DNA from: Halomonas sp. HL-93
Lineage (GTDB): Bacteria > Pseudomonadota > Gammaproteobacteria > Pseudomonadales > Halomonadaceae
DNA: 64,000 nt
Direction of reading: 5' to 3'
NCBI RefSeq assembly: GCF_900086985.1
Contig: NZ_LT593974.1
Span: 3,782,001-3,846,000 of the forward strand
Position 1 is the stretch's first letter. Every line of letters begins with the position of its first letter. The translations under genes and the position numbers were made by a program. Below, one piece after another: positions 10,298 through 26,562 of the stretch. The notes under the pieces are model-generated. The model was not told the origin of the DNA and made no database searches. It saw nothing but the letters and a program-made list of their open reading frames with translations.

Positions 10298-11128
10298 TCA
10301 GTTACGAGCCTTACGGCGACGTACGATCAGCTTGTCGGTGCGCTTGTTCTTACGCGTCTTGTAACCCTTGGTCGGCACACCCCATGGGGTAACCGGGTTA
10401 CGACCACCACTAGTACGGCCTTCACCGCCACCGTGCGGGTGATCGACAGGGTTCATCGCGACACCGCGAACCGTCGGACGCACACCTCTCCAGCGCTTCG
10501 CACCGGCCTTGCCAAGTTGACGTAGGCTGTGCTCGGAGTTGCTCACTTCACCCAAGGTCGCACGGCACTCGGCCAATACCTTACGCATTTCGCCAGAGCG
10601 AAGACGCAGGGTGGCATAGTTACCTTCACGAGCGACCAACTGAGCGCTAGTACCGGCACTGCGAGCAATCTGCGCGCCTTTACCCGGCTTCAGTTCAATA
10701 CCGTGAACGGTAGAACCGAGCGGGATGTTACGCAGCGGCAAGGCATTGCCTTTCTTGATGGGCGCGTTAACACCAGATTCCAGCACGTCACCCGCGCTGA
10801 CACCTTTCGGCGCAATGATGTAACGACGCTCGCCATCGGCGTATTTCAGCAGTGCAATGTGCGCACTGCGGTTCGGGTCGTGCTCCAGACGCTCAACGGT
10901 GGCAGGAACGCCATCCTTGGTGCGTTTGAAGTCGATCAACCGATAGTGGTGACGGTGACCACCGCCCACGTGGCGGGTGGTGATGCGACCGTAGTTATTA
11001 CGGCCACCGGACTTGGACTGTTTTTCCAAAAGCGGTGCATAAGCACGGCCTTTGTACAGTTCCTCGCCAACGATCTTGACGACGTGGCGACGACCGGCGG
11101 ATGTGGGTTTGGTCTTGACGATTGCCAT
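10298..11128 (-). CDS. rplB: 50S ribosomal protein L2
   Basis: This is a 276-residue protein close to the 273 residues of E. coli L2. The N-terminal OB-like domain and the C-terminal SH3-like domain are present. So is the conserved [18 protein letters not shown] loop with the histidine close to the peptidyl transferase centre. L2 is needed for subunit association. It is 17 nt after rplW. Confidence 0.99.
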   Translation of the reverse strand: MAIVKTKPTSAGRRHVVKIVGEELYKGRAYAPLLEKQSKSGGRNNYGRITTRHVGGGHRHHYRLIDFKRTKDGVPATVERLEHDPNRSAHIALLKYADGERRYIIAPKGVSAGDVLESGVNAPIKKGNALPLRNIPLGSTVHGIELKPGKGAQIARSAGTSAQLVAREGNYATLRLRSGEMRKVLAECRATLGEVSNSEHSLRQLGKAGAKRWRGVRPTVRGVAMNPVDHPHGGGEGRTSGGRNPVTPWGVPTKGYKTRKNKRTDKLIVRRRKARN

Positions 11129-11145
11129 TATCCGTACTCCTGCCC

Positions 11146-11442
11146 TTATTCGGCGCCAGAGAAGTCTTCGAGCGTTTCACCCGCGGCGAGGGTCACATAC
11201 GCTTTACGGTAACCCTTACGCAAGCCAACGCCGTTTGCAGTACGCTTGGTTTTACCCTTGACGTTCAGTACCTGAACGCTGCCGACCTTCTTGCCGAACA
11301 GTACTTCAACGGCCTTCTTGATCTCGGGTTTGGTAGCATCGGTTGCCACCTTGAAAACGTACTGGTTGCGCTCGGCAGCCATCGCGGCCTTCTCGGTCAC
11401 GTGCGGTCCAAGCAGAACCTTGAATACGCGTTCCTGGTTCAT
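11146..11442 (-). CDS. rplW: 50S ribosomal protein L23
   Basis: This is a 98-residue protein ([20 protein letters not shown]...) with the internal [20 protein letters not shown] motif. L23 is the exit-site docking point for trigger factor and SRP. Its start overlaps the rplD stop by 4 nt (ATGA), indicating translational coupling. Confidence 0.99.
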   Translation of the reverse strand: MNQERVFKVLLGPHVTEKAAMAAERNQYVFKVATDATKPEIKKAVEVLFGKKVGSVQVLNVKGKTKRTANGVGLRKGYRKAYVTLAAGETLEDFSGAE

Positions 11443-12044
11443 GCCAGCTTCTCCTCGAATTTACGCAGGGCGGAGACGGTGACCAGGACCTTATCAAAGG
11501 CAACCAGGCTCACCGGGTCAGCAGCCGCAACGTCCACCACATCAACATGGGGAAGGTTGCGCGCGGCTAAATAGAGCTTTTCATCAACTTCTTCAGTGAC
11601 GATCAACACTTTTTCAAGGTTGAGCTCTTTCAGCTTGGCAGCGACCTGCTTGGTTTTCGGCGCTTCGACGTTGAACTCTTCAACCGCGACCAGGCGCTCT
11701 TGACGTACCAGCTCTGACAAGATGGAACGCATGGCAGCGCGATACATCTTGCGGTTCACCTTCTGGGTGTAGTCTTGCGGACGCGCCGCGAAGGTGACGC
11801 CGCCGCTACGCCATAGCGGAGAGCGGATAGTACCAGCACGAGCACGGCCAGTACCTTTCTGACGCCATGGCTTTTTACCACCACCACGAACGTCGGAACG
11901 GTTCTTTTGAGCGCGGGTGCCCTGACGACCACCAGCCAAATAGGCAGTGACGACCTGGTGAACCAGCGCTTCGTTGAATTCTTTGCCAAAGGTGGCGTCG
12001 GCTACTTCAACGGTACCCGCGCCTGCAGCAAGATTCAGATTCAT
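11439..12044 (-). CDS. rplD: 50S ribosomal protein L4
   Basis: This is a 201-residue protein, identical in length to E. coli L4. The tunnel-reaching loop ([28 protein letters not shown] region) is present. In E. coli L4 also represses its own operon by binding the S10 leader; the leader here is short, so the same mechanism may not apply. It overlaps rplW by 4 nt and is 15 nt after rplC. Confidence 0.99.
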   Translation of the reverse strand: MNLNLAAGAGTVEVADATFGKEFNEALVHQVVTAYLAGGRQGTRAQKNRSDVRGGGKKPWRQKGTGRARAGTIRSPLWRSGGVTFAARPQDYTQKVNRKMYRAAMRSILSELVRQERLVAVEEFNVEAPKTKQVAAKLKELNLEKVLIVTEEVDEKLYLAARNLPHVDVVDVAAADPVSLVAFDKVLVTVSALRKFEEKLA

Positions 12045-12059
12045 TGGTAATTATCCCCT

Positions 12060-12698
12060 TCAGCCAGCTTTCACGGCGCTGCGAACGATAACGTCACTAC
12101 CGGTTGCACCCGGTACGGCGCCTTTAATCAGCAGCAGGTTACGCTCGGCGTCGACACGGACGATCTCTAGGCTCTGCACGGTGCAACGGGCGTTACCCAT
12201 TTGACCGGCCATCTTTTTGCCTTTGAAAACGCGACCCGGGGTCTGACACATACCGATAGAACCCGGCGCACGATGCGACAGAGAGTTACCGTGAGTCATG
12301 TCTTGGGTACGGAAATTCCAGCGCTTAACAGCACCCTGGAAGCCTTTACCCTTAGAGGTACCGGTCACGTCGATCATCTGACCAGCTTCGAAGAGGGATA
12401 CGGTGAGTTCGCCGCCAACTTCAGGAGCCTCCTCGCCATCTTCAAGGCGAAACTCCATCAGTGAACGACCAGCCTCAACACCTGCTTTAGCAAATTGACC
12501 CGCCTGGGCTTTGCTGAGGTGCTTGGCCTTACGAGAGCCAGTTGTTACCTGAACCGCTGCGTAGCCGTCAGACTCGACAGACTTAACGCGTGTAACACGG
12601 TTAGGATCAACTTCAATAACGGTTACGGGCACGGATGCGCCGTCTTCGGTAAAGACACGAGTCATCCCGGCCTTTTTACCGACTAAACCGATAGTCAT
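12060..12698 (-). CDS. rplC: 50S ribosomal protein L3
   Basis: Started at the ATG at 12698 the product is 212 residues ([20 protein letters not shown]...). The ORF extends 11 codons further upstream, but an AGGAGA ribosome binding site lies 8 nt before 12698 and the start matches the family. The conserved L3 loop near the peptidyl transferase centre ([19 protein letters not shown]) and the glutamine methylated by PrmB ([30 protein letters not shown] region) are present. The gap from rpsJ is unusually long at 151 nt. Confidence 0.98.
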   Translation of the reverse strand: MTIGLVGKKAGMTRVFTEDGASVPVTVIEVDPNRVTRVKSVESDGYAAVQVTTGSRKAKHLSKAQAGQFAKAGVEAGRSLMEFRLEDGEEAPEVGGELTVSLFEAGQMIDVTGTSKGKGFQGAVKRWNFRTQDMTHGNSLSHRAPGSIGMCQTPGRVFKGKKMAGQMGNARCTVQSLEIVRVDAERNLLLIKGAVPGATGSDVIVRSAVKAG

Positions 12699-12849
12699 TC
12701 TCAGTTCTCCTATAGTGTACGGGGCTATCACCCGCTATGGCTGCCCTTTCCAGAGCATTCCACTAGCACGTTGTGTAGCGCCTCACGGCGCGGCGGCTGC
12801 TGCTCAATGATTTTCGTAATGAGCGCTGGGCCGCAAGTGTCTAGTGTAA
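12699..12849 (-). other. Long rpsJ-rplC intergenic gap with possible hairpins
   Basis: The 151 nt between rpsJ and rplC contain no ORF I can support. A GCGCC/GGCGC inverted repeat with a TCAC loop and an imperfect CTCATTAC/ATCATTGAG pairing are visible. E. coli has a much shorter spacer here. Function is unknown; RNA processing or an attenuator are possible. Confidence 0.4.
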
Positions 12850-13161
12850 TTAGTCGAGCTTGATTTGCACGTCTACGCCAGCGGCGAGGTCGAGCTTCAT
12901 CAGCGCATCAACGGTTTTCTCGGTCGGCTCAACGATGTCGAGCACACGCTTGTGCGTACGAATCTCATACTGGTCACGCGCATCTTTGTTGACGTGCGGC
13001 GAGATCAGAATGGTGTAGCGCTCGCGGTTGGTCGGCAGCGGAATCGGTCCACGAACCTGAGCACCAGTACGCTTAGCGGTTTCAACGATCTCCGCTGTGG
13101 ACTGATCGATCAGGCGATGGTCGAACGCTTTCAACCGAATGCGAATCTTTTGGTTCTGCAT
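12850..13161 (-). CDS. rpsJ: 30S ribosomal protein S10 / NusE
   Basis: This is a 103-residue protein starting [20 protein letters not shown], as in all gammaproteobacteria. S10 is part of the 30S head and, as NusE, pairs with NusB in antitermination and contacts NusG. It opens the S10 operon, 58 nt downstream of the predicted transcription start of a consensus promoter (13226-13254). Confidence 0.99.
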   Translation of the reverse strand: MQNQKIRIRLKAFDHRLIDQSTAEIVETAKRTGAQVRGPIPLPTNRERYTILISPHVNKDARDQYEIRTHKRVLDIVEPTEKTVDALMKLDLAAGVDVQIKLD

Positions 13162-13225
13162 TTGCCCTAAACTCCAATGGATGTCGACGGCGCGAGCCGT
13201 CTACCCACGCATTCAAAGGATGCGC

Positions 13226-13254
13226 ATTATAGGCACGCCAAAAGCCCATGTCAA
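13226..13254 (-). promoter_or_regulatory. Consensus sigma70 promoter of the S10 operon
   Basis: On the minus strand a perfect TTGACA (13249-13254) and a perfect TATAAT (13226-13231) are separated by 17 nt. The predicted start near 13219 gives a leader of about 58 nt before rpsJ. The promoter lies directly downstream of the tuf terminator, so S10 is an independent transcription unit. Confidence 0.9.
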
Positions 13255-13275
13255 ACATTTGCTAAGGGTGCGCAG

Positions 13276-13302
13276 AAAAGGGGGCTCTAACGAGCCCCCT
13301 TT
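13276..13302 (-). terminator. Rho-independent terminator after tuf
   Basis: An 8-bp perfect GC-rich stem (GGGGGCTC / GAGCCCCC) with a TAAC loop, extended by three A-T pairs and followed on the minus strand by a TTTT run. It lies 19 nt after the tuf stop codon and closes the str operon. Confidence 0.88.
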
Positions 13303-13320
13303 CACATTCAGACAGACAAC

Positions 13321-14514
13321 TTACTGAATGATTTTGGCCACAACACCAGCGCCGACGGTACGACCGCCTTCACGAATCGCGAAGCGCAGGCCGTCGTCCA
13401 TGGCGATCGGAGCGATCAGGGTAACAACCATTTTCACGTTGTCGCCCGGCATGACCATCTCAACGCCTTCCGGCAGTTCACAGGTACCGGTGACGTCTGT
13501 GGTACGGAAGTAGAACTGCGGACGGTAGCCCTTGAAGAAAGGCGTGTGACGACCACCTTCTTCTTTGGACAGTACGTAAACTTCTGCTTCGAAGGTAGTG
13601 TGCGGGTTGATGGTGCCGGTCTTCGCCAGAACCTGTCCACGCTCTACGTCATCACGCTTGGTACCACGCAGCAGCGCACCCACGTTCTCACCTGCACGAC
13701 CTTCGTCGAGCAGCTTACGGAACATTTCAACGCCGGTAACGGTGGTTTTAGTGGTGTCGCGGATACCTACGATTTCCACTTCTTCGCCCGCTTTGACGAT
13801 ACCGCGCTCTACACGACCGGTCACAACCGTACCACGACCAGAGATAGAGAATACGTCTTCGATCGGCATCAGGAACGGCTGATCGATGGCACGCTCAGGC
13901 TCAGGGATGTACTCATCCAGCGCCTTGATCAGATTAGCGACGGCCGTTGTACCCATGCCGTTCTCATCTTCACCATTCAACGCCATCAGCGCAGAACCAG
14001 TAATGATCGGCGTGTCGTCACCCGGGAAGTCGTACTCGTCGAGAAGTTCGCGAACTTCCATTTCGACCAGCTCGAGCAGCTCTTCGTCATCGACCATGTC
14101 CGCTTTGTTCAGGAACACAACGATGAACGGAACGCCAACCTGGCGCGACAGCAGGATGTGCTCGCGGGTTTGCGGCATCGGACCGTCAGCGGCCGAACAT
14201 ACCAGGATCGCGCCGTCCATCTGCGCAGCACCGGTGATCATGTTCTTGACGTAGTCAGCGTGTCCTGGGCAGTCAACGTGCGCGTAGTGGCGCTGTTCTG
14301 ACTGATATTCCACGTGTGACGTAGCGATGGTGATACCGCGCTCGCGCTCTTCAGGAGCGTTATCGATGGTATCAAACTCACGCCAGTCGCCGCCGAAAAC
14401 CTCAGCAGACACGCGGGTCAGGGCCGCAGTCAGAGTCGTTTTACCGTGGTCGACGTGACCGATGGTGCCGACGTTGATATGCGGTTTGGAACGTTCAAAT
14501 TTTTCCTTAGCCAC
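13321..14514 (-). CDS. tuf: Elongation factor Tu
   Basis: EF-Tu delivers aminoacyl-tRNA to the ribosomal A site. The 397-residue protein has the GTPase motifs GHVDHGKT (P-loop), DCPGHADY (switch II region) and NKADMVDD, followed by the two beta-barrel domains. The start codon is GTG, as in E. coli tufA. It is 29 nt after fusA and is followed by a terminator. It is the only tuf gene in the window; the second copy that relatives carry between tRNA-Thr and tRNA-Trp is missing here. Confidence 0.99.
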   Translation of the reverse strand: MAKEKFERSKPHINVGTIGHVDHGKTTLTAALTRVSAEVFGGDWREFDTIDNAPEERERGITIATSHVEYQSEQRHYAHVDCPGHADYVKNMITGAAQMDGAILVCSAADGPMPQTREHILLSRQVGVPFIVVFLNKADMVDDEELLELVEMEVRELLDEYDFPGDDTPIITGSALMALNGEDENGMGTTAVANLIKALDEYIPEPERAIDQPFLMPIEDVFSISGRGTVVTGRVERGIVKAGEEVEIVGIRDTTKTTVTGVEMFRKLLDEGRAGENVGALLRGTKRDDVERGQVLAKTGTINPHTTFEAEVYVLSKEEGGRHTPFFKGYRPQFYFRTTDVTGTCELPEGVEMVMPGDNVKMVVTLIAPIAMDDGLRFAIREGGRTVGAGVVAKIIQ

Positions 14515-14543
14515 TGCTATAACCTCTTTACGTTAGCTAACGG

Positions 14544-16667
14544 TTAACCGTTTTGGTTGATGACGGCTTCAACGACGCTGGAGGGCGCCTCCTCGTACTT
14601 CGCGAACTCCATAGAGTAGCTCGCACGGCCCTGGGTTTGTGAGCGCAGATCGGTTGCGTAACCGAACATCTCACCCAGTGGCACCGTTGCACGGATGACT
14701 TTACCAGAAGAGGAATCATCCATGCCCTGCACCAAGCCGCGACGACGGTTCAGGTCGCCCATGACGTCACCCATAAACTCTTCGGGGGTCACGACTTCGA
14801 CCTTCATCACCGGCTCCAGCAGCACGGCCTTGGCCTTCCTGGCACCTTCTTTCACTGCCATAGAAGAAGCAATCTTGAACGCAGTCTCATTGGAGTCCAC
14901 GTCATGGTAGGAACCATCAAACAGCGTCACTTTAACGTCAATCATCGGGTAACCCGCAATGACGCCGTTTTTCAGCTGCTCATAAGCCCCTTTCTCTACC
15001 GCCGGAATGTATTCCTTAGGAACCACACCACCGACAATTTCGGAGACAAACTTGAAGAAGATTTCATCATCTCCCTCGCCTTTCTCTTCATACGTCAGCG
15101 GCTCGATGCGCATTACAACGTGACCGTACTGACCACGACCACCGGACTGACGTACAAATTTGCCTTCCTGCTCGACGCTGCCACGAATGGTTTCGCGATA
15201 GGCCACCTGCGGCTTACCGATGTTAGCCTCAACCTTAAATTCGCGACGCATACGGTCGACAAGAATGTCGAGGTGAAGCTCACCCATACCCGAGATGATC
15301 GTCTGACCGGTCTCTTCGTCGGTCTTCACCTGGAAGGAAGGATCTTCCTGGGCCAACTTGCCCAGTGCGACACCCATCTTCTCTTGATCGGCTTTGGACT
15401 TCGGCTCAACAGCCACCGAGATCACCGGATCCGGGAATTCCATACGCTCGAGTACGATCTTGTGATTGATATCACACAGGGTATCGCCCGTGGTGACGTC
15501 TTTTAGACCGATACACGCAGCGATATCGCCGGCGCGCACTTCTTTGATTTCTTCACGCGAGTTGGAGTGCATCTGAACGATACGACCCACGCGCTCTTTC
15601 TTACTTTTGACCGAGTTATATACCCCGTCGCCCGAGTTCAACACGCCCGAATAGACACGGATGAACGTCAGGGTACCGACGAACGGGTCGGTAGCAATCT
15701 TGAACGCCAAGGCGGCAAACGGCTGATCATCGTCCGCTTCACGGGTATCGACGGTGCCGTCCTTGTCGTCAAGCTCACCTTCAATCGCCTTAACTTCGGT
15801 GGGTGACGGCATGTATTCGATAACGCAATCAAGTACCGCCTGAACACCTTTGTTCTTAAAGGCAGACCCGCAGGTGATGAGAACGATTTCATTAGCCAGG
15901 GTACGCGCACGCAGACCGGCTTTGATCTCTTCGATGGTCAGTTCCTCACCTTCGAGGTACTTCTCCATCAAGTCATCAGAACCTTCCGCTGCCGCTTCGA
16001 TCATCTGCTCGCGGTAGGTTTCTGCGGTTTCTTGAAGCTCTGCAGGAATATCAACCAATTCATAATTCATACCCAGGCTGGCTTCATCCCACAGGATGGC
16101 CTTCATCTGGATAAGGTCGATAACGCCCTTGAAGTCTTCTTCCGTACCCCAGTTAATCTGGATCGGTACTGCATTAGCACCCAGACGCTCTTTCAACTGG
16201 TCAACGACCATGAAGAAATCAGCGCCGGTACGGTCCATCTTGTTGACGAAGACCATACGCGGGACTTCGTACTTGTTGGCCTGGCGCCATACGGTTTCGG
16301 TCTGCGGCTGAACGCCGGAAGAGCCGCACAGCACAACCACCGCGGCATCGAGTACGCGCAGAGAACGCTCAACTTCGATAGTGAAGTCAACGTGCCCAGG
16401 TGTGTCGATGATATTAATGCGGTGCTCAGGAAACTGCTTACTCATGCCCTGCCAGAAACAGGTCGTTGCAGCCGAGGTGATAGTGATACCACGCTCCTGC
16501 TCCTGCTCCATCCAGTCCATAGTCGCTGCACCGTCATGCACTTCACCCACTTTATGGGAAAGGCCGGTGTAGAACAGTACCCGCTCGGTTGTCGTGGTTT
16601 TACCCGCGTCAACGTGAGCAACGATACCGATATTGCGATAGCGATTAAGTGGTGTCTTGCGAGCCAC
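14544..16667 (-). CDS. fusA: Elongation factor G
   Basis: EF-G catalyses translocation and, with RRF, ribosome recycling. This 707-residue protein has the G domain with [18 protein letters not shown] and [10 protein letters not shown], followed by domains II to V ending in the [12 protein letters not shown] segment. The start codon is GTG with a GGGAG site 8 nt upstream. It is separated from rpsG by 178 nt containing a strong palindromic hairpin, and lies 29 nt before tuf. Confidence 0.99.
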   Translation of the reverse strand: MARKTPLNRYRNIGIVAHVDAGKTTTTERVLFYTGLSHKVGEVHDGAATMDWMEQEQERGITITSAATTCFWQGMSKQFPEHRINIIDTPGHVDFTIEVERSLRVLDAAVVVLCGSSGVQPQTETVWRQANKYEVPRMVFVNKMDRTGADFFMVVDQLKERLGANAVPIQINWGTEEDFKGVIDLIQMKAILWDEASLGMNYELVDIPAELQETAETYREQMIEAAAEGSDDLMEKYLEGEELTIEEIKAGLRARTLANEIVLITCGSAFKNKGVQAVLDCVIEYMPSPTEVKAIEGELDDKDGTVDTREADDDQPFAALAFKIATDPFVGTLTFIRVYSGVLNSGDGVYNSVKSKKERVGRIVQMHSNSREEIKEVRAGDIAACIGLKDVTTGDTLCDINHKIVLERMEFPDPVISVAVEPKSKADQEKMGVALGKLAQEDPSFQVKTDEETGQTIISGMGELHLDILVDRMRREFKVEANIGKPQVAYRETIRGSVEQEGKFVRQSGGRGQYGHVVMRIEPLTYEEKGEGDDEIFFKFVSEIVGGVVPKEYIPAVEKGAYEQLKNGVIAGYPMIDVKVTLFDGSYHDVDSNETAFKIASSMAVKEGARKAKAVLLEPVMKVEVVTPEEFMGDVMGDLNRRRGLVQGMDDSSSGKVIRATVPLGEMFGYATDLRSQTQGRASYSMEFAKYEEAPSSVVEAVINQNG

Positions 16668-16727
16668 GGTGAAACTCCCGTTTGTTGGCGATGCTCGTGA
16701 TTCTAGCGATGCGTTTTCTGCTTATGC

Positions 16728-16757
16728 CGCCGCCGTCACCATGCATGGTAACGGCGG
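16728..16757 (-). promoter_or_regulatory. Palindromic hairpin in the rpsG-fusA gap
   Basis: A near-perfect inverted repeat is centred on ATGCAT: left arm CCGCCGTCACCAT, right arm ATGGTAACGGCGG, with a single C/A mismatch. It lies 61 nt upstream of the fusA start in a 178-nt gap. No T-run follows, so it is not a standard terminator. A role in S7 control, RNA processing or mRNA stability is possible. Confidence 0.5.
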
Positions 16758-16845
16758 TGCGTTGCGATCAAGCGACGTATGACGTTGACAAAGCGCAACC
16801 CAGCAAAACGCAAACCCAGAAACGCCGAATTTAAAAACGCTGATC

Positions 16846-17325
<480 letters not shown>

Positions 17326-17372
17326 TCAATTTAAGGATCCTTCAGGTAAACTCGGAACTCACGCTTGGCGTT

Positions 17373-17385
17373 GGCGCTCAGCGCC
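17373..17385 (-). promoter_or_regulatory. Small GC hairpin in the rpsL-rpsG gap (possible S7 operator region)
   Basis: GGCGCT / AGCGCC is a 6-bp perfect inverted repeat around a single base inside the 154-nt rpsL-rpsG spacer. In E. coli the S7 repressor binds this intercistronic region. Here only position and structure support the idea. Confidence 0.35.
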
Positions 17386-17470
17386 GCCCGACCTTACTCT
17401 TATCAGACCATCATATACATGATAAACATCTCGTACGGCGGCTGCTTACGCAGCACCGCATAGCGTCGAA

Positions 17471-17845
17471 TTAAGACTTCGGACGCTTGGTACCGTACTT
17501 AGAACGGCCCTGCTTACGATTCTGTACGCCAGAGGTGTCAAGGGCGCCACGCACGGTGTGATAACGCACACCGGGCAAATCCTTTACACGACCGCCGCGA
17601 ATCAGCACTACAGAGTGCTCTTGGAGGTTGTGACCTTCACCACCGATATAAGAAGACACCTCAAAACCGTTGGTCAGGCGCACACGGCATACCTTACGCA
17701 ACGCCGAGTTAGGCTTCTTAGGGGTGGTAGTGTAAACGCGCGTACATACGCCGCGCTTTTGCGGACAAGCCTGAAGCGCGGGCACGTCACTTTTAGTGAC
17801 GGGGCGCTTGCGCGGCTTGCGCACTAGCTGATTAATCGTTGCCAT
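17471..17845 (-). CDS. rpsL: 30S ribosomal protein S12
   Basis: From the ATG at 17845 the product has 124 residues ([20 protein letters not shown]...), the E. coli length; a longer in-frame extension upstream is rejected. The decoding-site motifs [11 protein letters not shown] and KDLPGVRYH are wild type at the lysines where streptomycin resistance arises. The aspartate modified by RimO is present. It is first in the str operon, about 70 nt from its own promoter. Confidence 0.98.
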   Translation of the reverse strand: MATINQLVRKPRKRPVTKSDVPALQACPQKRGVCTRVYTTTPKKPNSALRKVCRVRLTNGFEVSSYIGGEGHNLQEHSVVLIRGGRVKDLPGVRYHTVRGALDTSGVQNRKQGRSKYGTKRPKS

Positions 17846-17922
17846 GGTGTTTAGCTGACTCCAATGGTTGCCTGGCCTTTCAGCGGCTGCGGGCGCACCC
17901 ACCCCACTGTTAAAGGCTGCGC

Positions 17923-17952
17923 ATTCTAAAGGCTGACCCTAGCCGCCGTCAA
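17923..17952 (-). promoter_or_regulatory. Promoter of the str operon (rpsL-rpsG-fusA-tuf)
   Basis: On the minus strand TTGACG (17947-17952) and TAGAAT (17923-17928) are separated by 18 nt. The predicted start near 17916 gives a 70-nt leader before rpsL. It separates the str operon from rpoBC. Confidence 0.7.
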
Positions 17953-17980
17953 GTCTTGCCGGTCGTTTAACCAGCAAGAC
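17953..17980 (-). terminator. Hairpin after rpoC (weak or partial terminator)
   Basis: An 11-bp stem with one G-T pair (arms GTCTTGCCGGT and ACCAGCAAGAC) lies 29 nt past the rpoC stop, directly before the str promoter. Only two T residues follow, so termination is probably incomplete. Confidence 0.45.
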
Positions 17981-18008
17981 GAAGGCGGCATAAGGTCAGA
18001 TAGTAATG

Positions 18009-22223
<4,215 letters not shown>

Positions 22224-22233
22224 GGGACGGCTC

Positions 22234-25200
22234 CTAGCTCTCTAACTCGATATCGATGCCCAGCGAGCGGATTTCCTTCACGAGTACGTTAAAGGATTCC
22301 GGCATGCCTGCCTGCATGGTGTGGTCGCCATCCACGATGTTTTTGTACATCTTGGTGCGGCCTTCGACGTCGTCCGATTTGACGGTGAGCATCTCTTGCA
22401 GCGTGTAGGCCGCGCCATAAGCTTCCAGCGCCCACACTTCCATCTCACCAAAGCGCTGACCACCGAACTGCGCCTTACCGCCCAGCGGCTGCTGGGTGAC
22501 GAGCGAGTAAGAGCCGGTAGAGCGCGCGTGCATCTTGTCGTCGACCAAGTGGTTAAGCTTCAGCATGTACATGTAGCCAACGGTGACCGGACGGTCAAAA
22601 GCATCGCCGGTACGGCCGTCGTACAATGTCATCTGACCTGACTCGGGAATACCCGCGAGCTTCAGCAGGTGTTTGATTTCGTGCTCTTTGGCACCGTCAA
22701 ACACCGGCGTCGCCATGGGCACACCCGCTTTAAGGTTTTTCGCCAGTGCAATGACTTCTTCATCGCTTAGCGAATCAATGTCTTCCACGCGAGTGCCAGG
22801 CGTATTATACACCTGACCCAGGAAGTCACGGATTTCAGCCACTTGCTGTTCGCGGGCGTCGCGTAGCATGGCGTCGATCTTGACCCCTAAACCACGTGCG
22901 GCCATACCCAAGTGGGTTTCGAGGATTTGGCCTACGTTCATCCGCGATGGTACGCCCAGCGGGTTTAGCACCACGTCAACCGGCTCGCCCTTCTCGTCAA
23001 ACGGCATGTCTTCGATCGGCATGATCGCTGAGATAACACCTTTGTTACCGTGACGACCGGCCATCTTATCGCCCGGCTGAATGCGACGCTTAACGGCCAT
23101 ATAGACTTTGACGATTTTCAGCACGCCGGGGGCAAGGTCATCGCCCTGGGTCAGCTTGCGCTTCTTGTCTTCAAAGCGCTCGTCCATTTCTTTACGACGG
23201 TTTTCCAGCTGCTCGTCGGCCTGGGCCAGCAACTCGTTATACGACTCATCCTGCATGCGCAGCTTGAACCACTGCTGGCGAGGCAGCTCATCGAGGTAGG
23301 CCTCGTCAAGGGTATCGCCTTTCTTGAGGTTCGGGCCGCCGTTAACCACCTGACCATCAAGGGTACGCTTGAGGCGTTCGAACGTGGCGTCCTCGGCGAT
23401 ACGATAGGTTTCCTGCAGATCCTTACGTACTTCATCCAGCTGCATTTGCTCGATGGCCAGGGCGCGCGAGTCTTTCTCAACGCCGTCGCGAGTAAACACC
23501 TGTACGTCAATCACCGTGCCTTTCATACCCGTTGGGGCACGCAGCGAGGTATCTTTAACGTCCGACGCTTTCTCGCCGAAGATGGCACGTAGCAGCTTTT
23601 CTTCCGGCGTCAGCTGGGTTTCACCTTTCGGCGTGACCTTACCCACCAGAATATCGCCCGGCCCTACCTCGGCACCGATGTAGACAACGCCTGCTTCATC
23701 CAGCTTGCCTAGCGCCGATTCGCCGACATTGGGAATATCAGAGGTAATTTCTTCAGGCCCCAGCTTGGTGTCACGGGACACACTGGTCAGTTCCTGAATA
23801 TGGATCGTGGTAAAACGGTCTTCTTGTACCGCCCGCTCGGAGAGCAGGATGGAATCCTCGAAGTTGTAGCCGTTCCAGGGCATGAACGCGATGCGCATGT
23901 TCTGGCCAAGTGCCAGATCACCCATATCGACGGACGGGCCGTCGGCGAGGATATCACCACGGGCGACATTATCGCCTGGGCGTACGATCGGGCGCTGGTT
24001 CATGCAGGTGTTTTGGTTCGAGCGGGTGTACTTGGTCAGGTTGTAGATATCAACCCCGGCTTCACCGCCGATAATCTCATCTTCATTAACCCGGACCACT
24101 ACCCGACGCGCATCCACGGAGTCGATGACCCCGCCGCGACGCGCCACGGCACAAACGCCGGAGTCGCGTGCAACGAAACGCTCCATCCCGGTGCCCACTA
24201 GCGGCTTCTCGGCGCGCAGCGTGGGGACCGCCTGACGCTGCATGTTGGAACCCATCAAGGCCCGGTTGGCGTCATCGTGCTCAAGGAACGGAATCAGGGC
24301 CGCGGCCACTGACACGACCTGGCGCGGTGACACGTCCATCAGCGTGACTTGCTCAGGGCGCATAAAGGTGGTTTCACCCCGATGGCGGGCCTGAACCAGG
24401 TCATCGCTCAGCTTACCGGATTCGTCCACTGCGGCTGACGCCTGGGCGATAACGAAGTCGCCTTCTTCAATCGCCGACAGGTGAACGATGTCATCGGTCA
24501 ACTGACGATCTACCACCTTACGATACGGCGTCTCAAGGAAGCCGTAGCTGTTAGTGTGGCTGTAGGTTGCCAGCGAGTTGATCAGGCCGATGTTCGGGCC
24601 TTCTGGCGTTTCGATCGGGCATAGACGCCCGTAGTGCGTGGCGTGTACGTCACGTACTTCGAAGCCAGCGCGCTCGCGGGTAAGACCACCTGGGCCGAGT
24701 GCTGAAACACGGCGCTTGTGGGTTACCTCGGAAAGCGGGTTGTTCTGGTCCATAAACTGCGAGAGCTGGCTGGAGCCAAAGAACTCTTTCACCGCCGCCG
24801 CGACCGGCTTGGCGTTGATCAGATCCTGGGGCATCAAGCCTTCGCTTTCGGCCATGGAAAGACGTTCTTTCACGGCACGCTCAACGCGCACCAGGCCAAC
24901 GCGGAACTGGTTTTCGGCCATTTCGCCAACGCAGCGAATCCGGCGGTTACCCAAGTGATCGATATCATCAACGTCACCAAAGCCGTTGCGGATGTTGATC
25001 AGCTCGCGCAGCACGTCGAGGATGTCTTTGCGATCCAGTACACCAGAGCCAGTATCGCCCTCGCGACGTAAACGACGGTTGAACTTCATGCGGCCCACGC
25101 CCGACAGGTCGTAGCGGTCCTCAGTGAAGAACAGGTTGTGGAATAACGTCTCGGCCGCTTCTTTAGTGGGCGGCTCACCGGGGCGCATCATACGGTAAAT

Positions 25201-26310
25201 TTCCACCAGCGCTTCCAGCTGCGACCCGGTTGTGTCGAGCTTCAGCGTGTCGGAAATAAACGAACCGCAATCCAGGTCGTTGGTATACAGCGTCTCAATA
25301 CGTGTAATACCGCCATTCGCCATGGCCTCTAGAACGTCCGGGGTAATTTCGGTGTTGCACGGACAGATCAGCTCGCCGGTTTTAGTGTCGATCTGGTCTT
25401 TGGCCAAGGTTTTTCCGAATAGATACTCCATTGGCACGTCCAGGCGCTCAAGGCCCGCTTTTTCAAGCTGACGGATGTGCTTCTGGGTAATCCGACGTCC
25501 TTCTTCAACAATCGTCTCGCCTTTGCCATCCTTGATATTGAAGGTGGCGGTTTCGCCACGCAGCCGTGACGGCACAAGCTCCACGGAAAAGCCTGACTTT
25601 TCAACATGGAAAACGCTGGTTTCGAAGAACTCGTCGAGAATCTCTTCCGCGCTCATTCCCAGCGCACGCATGAGCACCGAGGCCGGCAGCTTACGCCGAC
25701 GGTCGATACGCACGAAGACATTGTCTTTAGGATCGAATTCGAAGTCTAACCAAGAACCACGGTAAGGGATAACCCGCGCTGAATAGAGCAGCTTACCGGA
25801 TGAGTGGCTTTTGCCTTTATCGTGATCGAAGAAAACACCGGGTGAACGGTGGAGCTGGGAAACAATAACCCGCTCGGTACCGTTGATCACAAAGGTACCG
25901 TTCTCCGTCATCAGGGGGATTTCCCCCATGTAGACTTCTTGCTCTTTAATATCTTTGATTGCTTTGTTCGAGGAATCGCGATCATAAATGATCAAGCGAA
26001 CCTTGACGCGCAGCGGGGCGGAATAGGTTACTCCGCGCAGCTGGCACTCCTTAACATCGAACGCCGGCGTGCCGAACCGGTAGCTGACATACTCAAGCGC
26101 CGCATTACCGGAGAAGCTCTCAATCGGGAACACGGACTTAAATGCCGCGTGCAAGCCGACCTCGTGCCGCTCGTCGGGCGAACGATCTTGCTGGAGAAAG
26201 TCGTAATAGGAATCAAGCTGGATGGCCAACAAATAAGGCACATCCATCACTTGTGGCAGTTTGCCGAAATCCTTGCGGATGCGTTTTTTCTCAGTATATG
26301 AGTAAGCCAT
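22234..26310 (-). CDS. rpoB: DNA-directed RNA polymerase subunit beta
   Basis: This is a 1358-residue protein (E. coli 1342) starting [20 protein letters not shown]. The rifampicin-resistance region reads [29 protein letters not shown] and is wild type at the aspartate, histidine and serine where resistance mutations usually fall, so the enzyme should be rifampicin sensitive. The C-terminal [19 protein letters not shown] segment is conserved. It follows rplL after a 252-nt gap with an attenuator-like hairpin. Confidence 0.99.
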   Translation of the reverse strand: MAYSYTEKKRIRKDFGKLPQVMDVPYLLAIQLDSYYDFLQQDRSPDERHEVGLHAAFKSVFPIESFSGNAALEYVSYRFGTPAFDVKECQLRGVTYSAPLRVKVRLIIYDRDSSNKAIKDIKEQEVYMGEIPLMTENGTFVINGTERVIVSQLHRSPGVFFDHDKGKSHSSGKLLYSARVIPYRGSWLDFEFDPKDNVFVRIDRRRKLPASVLMRALGMSAEEILDEFFETSVFHVEKSGFSVELVPSRLRGETATFNIKDGKGETIVEEGRRITQKHIRQLEKAGLERLDVPMEYLFGKTLAKDQIDTKTGELICPCNTEITPDVLEAMANGGITRIETLYTNDLDCGSFISDTLKLDTTGSQLEALVEIYRMMRPGEPPTKEAAETLFHNLFFTEDRYDLSGVGRMKFNRRLRREGDTGSGVLDRKDILDVLRELINIRNGFGDVDDIDHLGNRRIRCVGEMAENQFRVGLVRVERAVKERLSMAESEGLMPQDLINAKPVAAAVKEFFGSSQLSQFMDQNNPLSEVTHKRRVSALGPGGLTRERAGFEVRDVHATHYGRLCPIETPEGPNIGLINSLATYSHTNSYGFLETPYRKVVDRQLTDDIVHLSAIEEGDFVIAQASAAVDESGKLSDDLVQARHRGETTFMRPEQVTLMDVSPRQVVSVAAALIPFLEHDDANRALMGSNMQRQAVPTLRAEKPLVGTGMERFVARDSGVCAVARRGGVIDSVDARRVVVRVNEDEIIGGEAGVDIYNLTKYTRSNQNTCMNQRPIVRPGDNVARGDILADGPSVDMGDLALGQNMRIAFMPWNGYNFEDSILLSERAVQEDRFTTIHIQELTSVSRDTKLGPEEITSDIPNVGESALGKLDEAGVVYIGAEVGPGDILVGKVTPKGETQLTPEEKLLRAIFGEKASDVKDTSLRAPTGMKGTVIDVQVFTRDGVEKDSRALAIEQMQLDEVRKDLQETYRIAEDATFERLKRTLDGQVVNGGPNLKKGDTLDEAYLDELPRQQWFKLRMQDESYNELLAQADEQLENRRKEMDERFEDKKRKLTQGDDLAPGVLKIVKVYMAVKRRIQPGDKMAGRHGNKGVISAIMPIEDMPFDEKGEPVDVVLNPLGVPSRMNVGQILETHLGMAARGLGVKIDAMLRDAREQQVAEIRDFLGQVYNTPGTRVEDIDSLSDEEVIALAKNLKAGVPMATPVFDGAKEHEIKHLLKLAGIPESGQMTLYDGRTGDAFDRPVTVGYMYMLKLNHLVDDKMHARSTGSYSLVTQQPLGGKAQFGGQRFGEMEVWALEAYGAAYTLQEMLTVKSDDVEGRTKMYKNIVDGDHTMQAGMPESFNVLVKEIRSLGIDIELES

Positions 26311-26487
26311 CTGTATTCCCCAGCTTGTTCACCATGGGTGACCGATGCGTGGTCATCTGCCCTGCGGGCGTGTCAGACGCGAACAGCAAGCTCCAGGTCC
26401 GGTAGCTCGCCGTCGAAAATCTTGATCGATAACAGTCTTGCGATAACCGTACTACAACGATTCTGCTTCACCGTTCAGTTACAACAG

Positions 26488-26522
26488 AAAAAGGCCGGCA
26501 GCGGGATCTCCCGCCGCCAGCC
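26488..26522 (-). terminator. Attenuator-like terminator between rplL and rpoB
   Basis: On the minus strand a GC-rich stem (GGCTGGCGGCGGGA / CCCGCTGCCGGCC, loop GATC) is followed by TTTTT. It lies 41 nt after rplL and 178 nt before rpoB. E. coli has a partial attenuator in the same gap that sets the ratio of ribosomal protein to polymerase expression; the same role is inferred. Confidence 0.75.
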
Positions 26523-26562
26523 GTGGAAGCTTACGCAACGCGTAAAGCCGCCAGCACAAGAA

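Noticed and set aside
14904..15506. 200-codon plus-strand ORF, and similar plus-strand ORFs inside fusA, rpoB and rpoC
   Set aside because: They are antisense shadows of highly conserved genes with biased codon use; no start signals or family features.
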